Source: Limiplasma sp031556335
GTDB lineage: Bacteria; Bacillota; Clostridia; Christensenellales; Aristaeellaceae
Reading direction: 5' to 3'
DNA: 17,286 bases
NCBI GenBank assembly: GCA_031556335.1
Contig: JAVBTE010000068.1
Span: forward strand, 1 to 17,286
Shown here one piece after another: positions 5,643 to 11,755 of the stretch. The position numbers and the translations under genes were made by a program. How positions within the stretch are numbered: the stretch's first letter is position 1; each line of letters opens with the position of its first letter. A model generated the notes under the pieces. That model was not told the origin of the DNA. It ran no database searches and worked only from the letters and a program-made list of their open reading frames with translations.

Positions 5643-6917
5643 ATGGAAAGGACCGTGGCGTTTTTTGCCGCCTCCCGATACTGGCAAAAGGAGGAGGAGC
5701 TGCAGGCGACCTTTGCGGAATTACAGACGGGGTTGCAATCGTTTGCTGAAAACATCCGGCTGGTTGTGGACGGGCAGGGCGTGGAGGATTTGCCCGGCGG
5801 CCCGGCGGCCGCGCTGGTGATTGTGCCCATGAGCGGCGCGGTGCAAAAGGACATTCTCCGCGCGGCGGAGCGGTTCGGCAACGTGGTTTTGTATGCGGGC
5901 TATATACAGGGCAACGCAAGCGACCGGGCGACGGGGCTGATGGTGAAATACAACGCTGCCCCCACGCTGATGGACAGCTGGAGCGTGCTGCGCAAAAGGC
6001 ACCCAAGGGCCGTGCTGGCCCTTGACAGGGAAGAGCTGGCACACCGCCTTCGCGCGATGGCCGCTTTCCAGAGCCTGCAAGGAGCCAAGCTGCTTTTGAT
6101 TGGCGAGCCGGAACCCTGGGTGATCAGCGTAAGCCGCAGCCTGGAGGACTATCGCAAGCTGGGGATCAGGGTGGAGCAGATTCCTCAGCGGGAGGTGGCG
6201 GACCTCTACGAAGCCACCACTGAAGAAGAAGGCGGCCCCTACTTTGCAAAGTACCGCCAGGGCGCGCAAAGCTGCGTGGAGCCCACGGAGCAGGACGTGA
6301 AAAACGCCGGGCGCATGACCGCGGCGTTGCTGAAAACCATGGAACGGCACGGGGCGGACGGCATTGCGCTGGCTTGCTTCAATCTGCTTTCCCTGGGCAC
6401 CACCTCCTGCCTGGGGGTCAGCTATATCAACGACTGCACGGACAAGATCGCCGCCTGCGAGGGGGATTTGGACAGCGCGGTCACCATGCTGATGCTCAAG
6501 CGCCTTACGGACACCAAGGTGTGGATGGCCAACCCCGGCCTGCACCCCAAGGGCGTGGTGAATTTTTCCCATTGCACGGCGCCCCTTCGGGTGGACGGCC
6601 GAAGCGACAGGCCCTTCATTCTGCGCAACCACCACGAAAGCGGCATCGGCGCGTCCTTGCAGGTGGAAATGCCTGCCGGGCGGCTGACCGCCTGCCGGGT
6701 TTCCGGGGCGTGGGGCACCTATACGGCGCAAGGGGCCACGGGGGAAGCGGGCCCCAGGGAAGAATGCTGCCGTACCCAGCTGTATGTGCGCTTTGACGAT
6801 TTTGACCGGTATGTGAACACCGCCCTGGGTTGCCATCAGGTGTTCTGCTTTGAGGATGTGACCCGGGATTTTGCCATGCTGGCGGAATGGATGGGGCTGA
6901 AACCGGAGGGAGAGTAA
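5643..6917 (+). CDS. L-fucose/arabinose isomerase-like protein
   Basis: This 424-residue cytoplasmic protein fits the FucI-related sugar isomerase family (COG2407 type), whose members interconvert aldoses and ketoses using a divalent metal. The best evidence is the central block A-C-F-N-L-L-S-L-G-T-T near residues 244-254 and A-C-E-G-D-L-D-S-A-V-T-M near 271-282, with Glu273 and Asp275 as candidate metal or catalytic residues. Further on come an S-H-C-T-A-P motif (His310) and an N-H-H-E-S-G segment (His330, His331). The ATG at 5643 is preferred to the overlapping GTG at 5625 because AAAGGA lies 9 bases before it. Relatives act on fucose, arabinose and, in some clostridia, sulfoquinovose, so the substrate is open. 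It forms a tight pair with the aldolase-like gene. An operator-like half-match lies inside the gene near 5733. Confidence 0.75.
   Translation: MERTVAFFAASRYWQKEEELQATFAELQTGLQSFAENIRLVVDGQGVEDLPGGPAAALVIVPMSGAVQKDILRAAERFGNVVLYAGYIQGNASDRATGLMVKYNAAPTLMDSWSVLRKRHPRAVLALDREELAHRLRAMAAFQSLQGAKLLLIGEPEPWVISVSRSLEDYRKLGIRVEQIPQREVADLYEATTEEEGGPYFAKYRQGAQSCVEPTEQDVKNAGRMTAALLKTMERHGADGIALACFNLLSLGTTSCLGVSYINDCTDKIAACEGDLDSAVTMLMLKRLTDTKVWMANPGLHPKGVVNFSHCTAPLRVDGRSDRPFILRNHHESGIGASLQVEMPAGRLTACRVSGAWGTYTAQGATGEAGPREECCRTQLYVRFDDFDRYVNTALGCHQVFCFEDVTRDFAMLAEWMGLKPEGE
5733..5748. promoter_or_regulatory. Possible intragenic auxiliary operator
   Basis: TTGCAATCGTTTGCTG matches the palindrome at 7100 at 13 of 16 positions, with the left half and central TCG intact. 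It lies inside the isomerase-like gene, 1.1 kb from the promoter operator and 1.4 kb from the next. It could be an auxiliary loop site or chance. Confidence 0.3.
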
Positions 6918-6985
6918 GCGGACGGGGGAGAAGCGCTACAAACCTTTGCAAAAGGCGCGAATCGCGCGGATTTTGGCAAGGCCCC

Positions 6986-7014
6986 TTGACGCGCTTCCCG
7001 CAATGTGATATAGT
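6986..7014 (+). promoter_or_regulatory. Promoter of the transporter/catabolic operon
   Basis: TTGACG (6986-6991) and TATAGT (7009-7014) are separated by 17 bp, each a five-of-six match. Transcription should start about 7021 and may extend beyond the window end. Confidence 0.8.
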
Positions 7015-7099
7015 AAGCGCAAGAATCGGTGGGGCAGATCCTTGGAATATAAGGGAAAATGAAGCGGAAACTGGAAAACGGTTTTTTGAGCCAAAGGAT

Positions 7100-7115
7100 T
7101 TGCAATCGATTGCAA
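7100..7115. promoter_or_regulatory. Perfect LacI-type operator palindrome in the leader
   Basis: TTGCAATCGATTGCAA is a perfect 16-bp palindrome centred on CG, the form expected for a LacI/GalR-family operator. It lies about 80 bp downstream of the predicted start site, so a bound protein would act as a roadblock to elongation, or a second promoter has been missed. It also fits the relaxed CcpA cre consensus. Confidence 0.8.
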
Positions 7116-7145
7116 TCAAGCACAGTGGTTTCCCCGACAAGGTTC

Positions 7146-7171
7146 CAAAGAATTGTTTCAAAGAATTGTTT
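7146..7171 (+). repeat. Perfect tandem 13-bp direct repeat in the leader
   Basis: CAAAGAATTGTTT occurs twice with no spacer. It lies about 50 bp before the start codon and 30 bp after the operator. It may be a recent slippage duplication or a paired binding site. Confidence 0.8.
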
Positions 7172-7222
7172 TGTGAGGCGCCGCCTCGCATGACATAAAA
7201 AGAAAGTGGAGGGAATTGTTCA

Positions 7223-8356
7223 ATGAAAAAGGTTCTATCACTGCTCCTGATGCTGGCGATGCTCCTGGCCGCTACTTCGGCATTTGCGGCTGACACCATC
7301 AATGTAGGCTGCCTGCAGGATGTTACCGGCCCCACGTCTACGCTGGGCCAGATGGTGACCGCGGGCGCCCAGTGGGCGGTTGACGAGATCAACGCCGCCG
7401 GCGGCATCGGCGGCAAGCAGATCAACCTGATCGTGTACGACACCAAGGGCGACGTGACCGAAGCCATCAACGCCTACACCAAGGCCGTGTCCACCGACAA
7501 GGTGAGCGCCATTGTGGGCCCGCCCGTTGCCAACATCGCGCTGGCCATCGCCCCCGAATCCGAGAACAACGATGTTCCCGTGCTGGGCTTCAGCGTGAAC
7601 CCCGCCAGCCAGGTGAAGGAAGACGGCACCCCCTACAAGAACATGTTTGCCTTCCAGCCCACCGCTCCCCAGCAGGCCACCATCATGGCCAAGTACGCCA
7701 TGAAGAACGGCTATAACACCTTCGGCGTCATCTACAACGAAGGCAACGCCTACTCCAAGTCCCTCCAGGCTCCGTTCATCGATGTGGTGAAGGCCGCCGG
7801 CGGCACTGTGGACCAGGTCGTTACCTACACGGCCAACGACAAGGATTTCAAAACCCTTCTGCAACCCATCGTAAACGCCGGCGTGGATGCCATGTTCGTG
7901 CCCAACTACACCCAGGAGCTGATCCTGGTTGTGCAGCAGGCTCGGGAACTGGGCTTTGAAGGCGCGTTCATCTGCGGCCTGGACGCCTGCCCGCCCTTCA
8001 ACTCTTTGCTGGGTGAAGATTGCGACAATATCTACTTCATCAACAACATCGACGGCACCGAGGCGAACATCGTCAAGATGATTGAGGACGTCAAAGCCAA
8101 GACCGACATCGACGCCACCAACAAGTTCTTCCTGGGCTACGATGTGCTGAACATTTTGAAGGGCATCGTCGAGCAGGTTGGCACCGATCCCGCCGCCATT
8201 GGACAGGCTGCCGCCAACGTGACCAACTACGCCGGCCTCACCGGCAACATCACCATCGACCCCGCTAACCATATGCCCAAGGGTCTGGAAATGGTCATGT
8301 TCACCTACGAAGGCACCACGCCCAAGATGCTGGAGCGCTATTCCGCGGACCAATAA
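7223..8356 (+). CDS. Liv-type ABC transporter substrate-binding protein (type I periplasmic fold)
   Basis: This 377-residue exported protein captures the substrate for the permeases encoded next. Residues 1-22 are a signal peptide ending S-A-F-A-A; the mature protein starts near A-D-T-I-N-V-G. The next block, with QDVTGPTSTLGQ, AVDEINAAGGIGGKQI and an IVGPPVAN loop, is typical of the Leu/Ile/Val-binding (Peripla_BP_6) family. There is no lipobox Cys; the first Cys is in the first beta strand. That is unusual for a Bacillota binding protein, which is normally lipid-anchored. Codons lean strongly to C-ending forms, suggesting high expression. Family ligands include branched-chain amino acids, amides, urea and aromatic or short carboxylic acids; here the catabolic neighbours favour a non-amino-acid ligand, which is inference. 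A GGAGG site precedes the ATG. Confidence 0.92.
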   Translation: MKKVLSLLLMLAMLLAATSAFAADTINVGCLQDVTGPTSTLGQMVTAGAQWAVDEINAAGGIGGKQINLIVYDTKGDVTEAINAYTKAVSTDKVSAIVGPPVANIALAIAPESENNDVPVLGFSVNPASQVKEDGTPYKNMFAFQPTAPQQATIMAKYAMKNGYNTFGVIYNEGNAYSKSLQAPFIDVVKAAGGTVDQVVTYTANDKDFKTLLQPIVNAGVDAMFVPNYTQELILVVQQARELGFEGAFICGLDACPPFNSLLGEDCDNIYFINNIDGTEANIVKMIEDVKAKTDIDATNKFFLGYDVLNILKGIVEQVGTDPAAIGQAAANVTNYAGLTGNITIDPANHMPKGLEMVMFTYEGTTPKMLERYSADQ

Positions 8357-8374
8357 CAGGCAGGCAAAGAAAAG

Positions 8375-8437
8375 GGGAAGGCATTCAGGCGGAAGCGGTT
8401 TGCGCGTAGCAAAGCCGGTTGGAGTTACGCCCTTCCC
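8375..8437 (+). ncRNA. Nested RNA fold in the gap after the binding-protein gene
   Basis: GGGAAGG (8375-8381) pairs perfectly with CCTTCCC (8431-8437). Within it, CGGTTTGC (8396-8403) pairs with GCAAA and CCG (8409-8413, 8414 bulged, 8415-8417) around a GCGTA loop. It sits just before the terminator-like hairpin. It could protect the 3' end of the binding-protein mRNA; I did not recognise it as a known riboswitch class. Confidence 0.45.
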
Positions 8438-8446
8438 TTGATCGAT

Positions 8447-8481
8447 GGCTCTCCCGCATCTCTCGTGCGGGAGAGCCTTTT
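8447..8481 (+). terminator. Terminator/attenuator between binding protein and permease genes
   Basis: GGCTCTCCCGCA (8447-8458) and TGCGGGAGAGCC (8466-8477) form a perfect 12-bp stem with a 7-base loop, followed by TTTT. No new promoter is visible before the permease gene, so partial readthrough is expected. This would make the binding protein far more abundant than the membrane parts. Confidence 0.88.
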
Positions 8482-8506
8482 CTAAAGCACCGCGAGGAGG
8501 AATTCC

Positions 8507-9382
8507 ATGCAAATTTTGCAGTATACGCTGAACGGGTTGGCGATGGGCTCGGTGTACGCGCTGATTGCCACCGGGTTCGCCATGATTTTTAATGTCCTCA
8601 AGTTTTCCAATTTCTCCCACGGCGCGCTTATGACGCTCAGTGCCACGGCGGGCTACTTTATCGCCGCCGCAAACAAATGGGGGCTGATCCCCAGCATTCT
8701 GGTTTCCCTGGTGACGGGGGCGCTGATCGCGCTTGTAGGCGAGTTTGTGGCGTTTCGCCGCATTTTGCAGCGCAGCACCTCGCCGGTGTACTTCTTTGTT
8801 TCGTCCATTACGCTGGGCACGCTGTACGAGGGCTTTGTGGTCCTGAAGCTTGGCGCTAACTTTTATAATTTTCCCAGCTATTTCAAGCCCAAGGCCATCA
8901 AGTTCGCCGGGCTGGTCATTTCCACGGCGGACTTGGTCATGCTGGGCATCAGCCTGGTGGCGCTTTTGGTGCTGGCCTTCCTCATTCAGCGCACCCGGGT
9001 GGGCCGGGCGCTGCGCTCCGTCAGCTTTGACCGGGACACCGCCAGCCTGATGGGCATCAACGTAACGCGCACCATTCAGCTTGCCTTTATCATTTCCGGC
9101 GCGCTGGCCGGGCTGGCGGGCATTTTCGTGGGCATGAAGTTTACGCTGTATCCAACCCTGGGCTCCATTGTGGTGAAGGGCTTTGTGGCGGCGGTGATTG
9201 GCGGCCTTGGCAGCCTGCCCGGCGCGGTGATCGGCGCCATGGTGCTGGGGCTGGTGGAAACGATGCTGACCGCGGCTTTTGGCTCGGCCTACGCACCGAT
9301 TTTTTCATTCGTCATCATGATCATCTTCCTGCTGGTGCGACCCCGGGGCATCGCGGGTTCCAACATTCAGGAAAAGGCGTAA
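8507..9382 (+). CDS. livH: Liv-type ABC transporter permease, LivH family
   Basis: This 291-residue inner-membrane permease forms half of the translocation channel. Its start LNGLAMGSVYALIATGFAMIF and the F-S-N-F-S-H-G-A segment near residues 43-50 are hallmark LivH features. About eight hydrophobic segments are seen, with a cytoplasmic loop bearing the RTRVGRALR motif near 161-169 and a G-F-V-A-A-V-I-G-G-L-G-S-L-P-G block near 225-239 that contacts the ATPases. A GAGGAGG site precedes the ATG. It is read through the attenuator from the upstream promoter. The symbol denotes the family; the transported compound need not be an amino acid. Confidence 0.92.
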   Translation: MQILQYTLNGLAMGSVYALIATGFAMIFNVLKFSNFSHGALMTLSATAGYFIAAANKWGLIPSILVSLVTGALIALVGEFVAFRRILQRSTSPVYFFVSSITLGTLYEGFVVLKLGANFYNFPSYFKPKAIKFAGLVISTADLVMLGISLVALLVLAFLIQRTRVGRALRSVSFDRDTASLMGINVTRTIQLAFIISGALAGLAGIFVGMKFTLYPTLGSIVVKGFVAAVIGGLGSLPGAVIGAMVLGLVETMLTAAFGSAYAPIFSFVIMIIFLLVRPRGIAGSNIQEKA

Positions 9383-9394
9383 GGGGGCGAGCGA

Positions 9395-10273
9395 ATGGAA
9401 CTGTATTCTCACATCATTACCCAGGCCCTCATTACGGTGGTTTCCGTGGCCGGCGTGTTTGTGCTGACCGGTATGACAGGCATGTTTTCCCTGGGCCAGG
9501 CCGCTTTCATGGCCATTGGCGCCTATACCTCCGGCGTGATGACGGTGAAACTGGGCATTCCCATTTATCTTTCCTGGCCCGCGGGCATCGTGGTGGCGGT
9601 TGTGGTGGGCTTTTTGGTGGGCCTGCCCACGGTGCGCCTTCGCCGGGACTATATTTCGCTGGTGACCCTGGGCTTTGGCGAGGCCATTACGGCGCTACTC
9701 AACCGCATCCCCATCACCGGGGGGGCGGAGGGCCTGCGGGGCATTCCCAAGGAAACCACCCTTCCCGTGGCGCTGGTTTCCGCCGTGGTGGTCATCGCGC
9801 TGATCGCCATGTTCAAAAAGTCCAAGTACGGGCGCCAGTGCATCGCCATCAAAAGCGACGAGCTGGCGGCCAAGGCCATGGGCATCAACGTGCCCAAGGT
9901 GAAGATGATCGCGTTTTTGATTTCCGTGGCGGTGACGGCCTATGGCGGAAGCCTGTACGCCTTTTACACCGCCTATATTGACACCACGCTTTTCAGCTGG
10001 CGGGAAAGCGCGGAATGGATCATTCTGGTGTTCTTTGGCGGCGTGAACAGCCTGACCGGCTCGGTGCTGTCCACCTTTGTCCTGTCCGGCCTGCCGGAAG
10101 TGCTGCGGGATTTGCAAAACTACCGCTTCATCATCTACGCGGTGCTGGTGCTGCTCATCATCAACTTCAAGCCCTCCGGCTTGCTTGGCGAGTGGGAGCT
10201 GACCCCCGCCAACGTGAAGCGGCTGTTTGGGAAAGACAAGGGCACAAAGGCCCCACGGAAGGGGGACGAGTAA
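9395..10273 (+). CDS. livM: Liv-type ABC transporter permease, LivM family
   Basis: This 292-residue membrane protein is the partner permease. Seen: T-G-M-T-G-M-F-S-L-G-Q-A-A-F near residues 26-39 (the LivM signature 'SLGQAAFMAIGAY'), a polar LRRDYISLVTLGFGE segment near 82-96, a KAMGINVPKVK coupling motif near 161-171 and F-G-G-V-N-S-L-T-G-S near 213-222. Several strongly hydrophobic helices are spread through its length. It starts 12 bp after livH, with GGGGGCGAG upstream, and its stop abuts the ATPase start codon. A basic C-terminal tail faces the cytoplasm. Confidence 0.92.
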   Translation: MELYSHIITQALITVVSVAGVFVLTGMTGMFSLGQAAFMAIGAYTSGVMTVKLGIPIYLSWPAGIVVAVVVGFLVGLPTVRLRRDYISLVTLGFGEAITALLNRIPITGGAEGLRGIPKETTLPVALVSAVVVIALIAMFKKSKYGRQCIAIKSDELAAKAMGINVPKVKMIAFLISVAVTAYGGSLYAFYTAYIDTTLFSWRESAEWIILVFFGGVNSLTGSVLSTFVLSGLPEVLRDLQNYRFIIYAVLVLLIINFKPSGLLGEWELTPANVKRLFGKDKGTKAPRKGDE

Positions 10274-11041
10274 ATGGCGCTTTTGAAAGTGGAACACATT
10301 CATAAGAATTTTGGCGGCGTCAAGGCGATTCAGGACTTTTCCATGGAGGCCAACCCCGGGGAGATTCACGGCATCATCGGCCCCAACGGCGCGGGTAAGA
10401 CCACGATTTTCAACGTCATCTCCGGCATCTATCCCCCGGACGAGGGCACCGTCACCCTGGACGGAAAAGACGTTTCCCGCATGGAGCAATACAAAATCAC
10501 CCAGGAGGGCGTGGGCCGCACCTTCCAGACCATTCGCCTGTTCAAGGGGCTGAGCGTGCTGGACAACGTGATGTGCGCCTTTGACCCCAAAAGCAAATAC
10601 GGGGTGCTGGGCTCCCTGCTGCCCCTTCCCAAGCGCTATGCGGAAGAGAAGCGCGGGCGGGAGGTTTGCATGCACTTTTTGCAGGTGGTGGGCCTGGAGG
10701 ACTACGCGGACGAGCGGCCGGAGAACATGTCCTACGGCCACCAGCGCAGGCTGGAAATTGCCCGGGCGCTGACCTGCACGCCCAAGGTACTGCTGCTGGA
10801 CGAACCCGCCGCGGGCCTGAACCCGGTGGAAGTGACCGAACTGACCGAGCTGATTCAGCGGCTTTGCAAGGACATCGGGTTCGCAATTTTGCTGATCGAG
10901 CACCGGCTGGAGCTGGTGATGAACATTTCAAAGTACATCCATGTGCAGAACTTTGGCAAGACCATTGCCGTGGGAACGCCCGCCGAAGTGCGGAGCAACC
11001 CCGAGGTGATCGAGGCCTATCTGGGGAAGGAGGAAGGCTGA
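10274..11041 (+). CDS. livG: Liv-type ABC transporter ATPase, LivG family
   Basis: This 255-residue cytoplasmic ATPase powers the importer. Seen: Walker A G-P-N-G-A-G-K-T at residues 36-43, a Q-loop near the F-Q-T-I-R-L-F segment, and a signature motif of the LivG form, S-Y-G-H-Q-R-R-L-E-I-A-R, in place of LSGGQ. Walker B is L-L-L-D-E-P-A-A-G-L-N, followed by the H-loop IEHRLE. LivG usually has SYGQQRR, so the Gln-to-His change is a mild variant. The start codon follows the livM stop directly and the stop overlaps the next ATG by one base, indicating translational coupling. Confidence 0.93.
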   Translation: MALLKVEHIHKNFGGVKAIQDFSMEANPGEIHGIIGPNGAGKTTIFNVISGIYPPDEGTVTLDGKDVSRMEQYKITQEGVGRTFQTIRLFKGLSVLDNVMCAFDPKSKYGVLGSLLPLPKRYAEEKRGREVCMHFLQVVGLEDYADERPENMSYGHQRRLEIARALTCTPKVLLLDEPAAGLNPVEVTELTELIQRLCKDIGFAILLIEHRLELVMNISKYIHVQNFGKTIAVGTPAEVRSNPEVIEAYLGKEEG

Positions 11042-11742
11042 TGGCCATGCTGGAAGTGAAGGACCTGTGCGTCAGCTACGGCCATGTGGTGGCGCTGAAG
11101 CAAGTCTCCATTGAGGCGGACGAGGGCGAGATTTATTCCATCATCGGTTCCAACGGCGCTGGCAAAACATCGCTGCTTCGGACCATATCGGGCCTGGTGA
11201 AGCCCCAGTCCGGGTCTGTGGAGTTTCTTGGGGAAAAGCTGACCGGCAACAAGCCCCATGATGTGGTGAAAAAGGGCATCGTGCATGTGCCGGAAGGCCG
11301 CAAAACCTTTTCGGGCCTCACCATTCAGGACAATTTGTTGGTGGGCGGCTATCTGTACAAGGATTTGGACCAGGACCTGGAAGCCCAGTACGCGCGCTTT
11401 CCCATCCTGAGGGAACGCAAGAACCAGTTTGCGGGTACCCTGTCCGGCGGCGAGCAGCAGATGCTGGCCATTGCCCGGGGATTGATGTCCCGGCCCCGCA
11501 TCATGCTGCTGGACGAGCCAAGCCTTGGCCTGGCCCCCCTCATCGTGAACCAGATCTTTGACCTGATCAAGCAGATCCGCGACTCCGGCATCACCATTTT
11601 TCTGGTGGAGCAGAACGCCCGCAAGGCCCTTTCCATTTGCGACAAGGCCTGCGTGCTGGAAAACGGCGTGATTACGGTTTGCGGCACAGGCAAGGATCTG
11701 CTCTCCTCCGATGTGGTGAAAAAGGCCTATTTGGGCGCATAG
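11041..11742 (+). CDS. livF: Liv-type ABC transporter ATPase, LivF family
   Basis: This 233-residue second ATPase pairs with LivG. Seen: Walker A G-S-N-G-A-G-K-T at 36-43, the LivF-typical HVPEGRKTFSGLT stretch near 82-94, the canonical signature L-S-G-G-E-Q-Q-M-L-A-I-A-R and Walker B M-L-L-D-E-P-S-L-G-L-A-P, followed by a VEQNA H-loop region without the usual His, as is normal in LivF. The ATG at 11041 is chosen because AAGGAGGAAGG precedes it; the open frame extends further upstream only as overlap with livG. The stop is 13 bp before the dehydratase gene, so transporter and enzyme genes are one operon. Confidence 0.93.
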   Translation: MAMLEVKDLCVSYGHVVALKQVSIEADEGEIYSIIGSNGAGKTSLLRTISGLVKPQSGSVEFLGEKLTGNKPHDVVKKGIVHVPEGRKTFSGLTIQDNLLVGGYLYKDLDQDLEAQYARFPILRERKNQFAGTLSGGEQQMLAIARGLMSRPRIMLLDEPSLGLAPLIVNQIFDLIKQIRDSGITIFLVEQNARKALSICDKACVLENGVITVCGTGKDLLSSDVVKKAYLGA

Positions 11743-11755
11743 AAAGGGGTATTCC

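Larger units (their letters stand above)
6918..7222 (+). other. Regulatory intergenic region before the transporter operon
   Basis: This 305-bp gap holds no supported gene. It opens with a short GC hairpin (GCGCG at 6955-6959 with CGCGC at 6963-6967, then TTTT at 6971-6974), which may be a weak terminator. Then come the promoter (6986-7014), a leader of about 200 nt with a perfect operator palindrome (7100-7115), and a tandem 13-bp repeat (7146-7171). The AGTGGAGGG ribosome site lies just before the ATG at 7223. Confidence 0.7.

Noticed and set aside
4711..6917. Assigning the locus to sulfoquinovose degradation
   Set aside because: An isomerase-like protein, a dehydratase and dehydrogenases recall sulfo-sugar pathways, but no sulfoquinovosidase, sulfo-specific aldolase or transketolase, or sulfonate exporter is seen, and the aldolase-like protein appears inactive.
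7238..8620. A 460-codon minus-strand open frame opposite the binding-protein gene
   Set aside because: It is a mirror of the strongly supported binding protein and spans the terminator hairpin, with a Gly/Val/His-rich translation.
10666..11040. A longer version of the second ATPase starting inside livG
   Set aside because: The extra sequence is out-of-frame livG and has no ABC motifs; the ATG at 11041 has a strong ribosome site and gives the usual LivF length.
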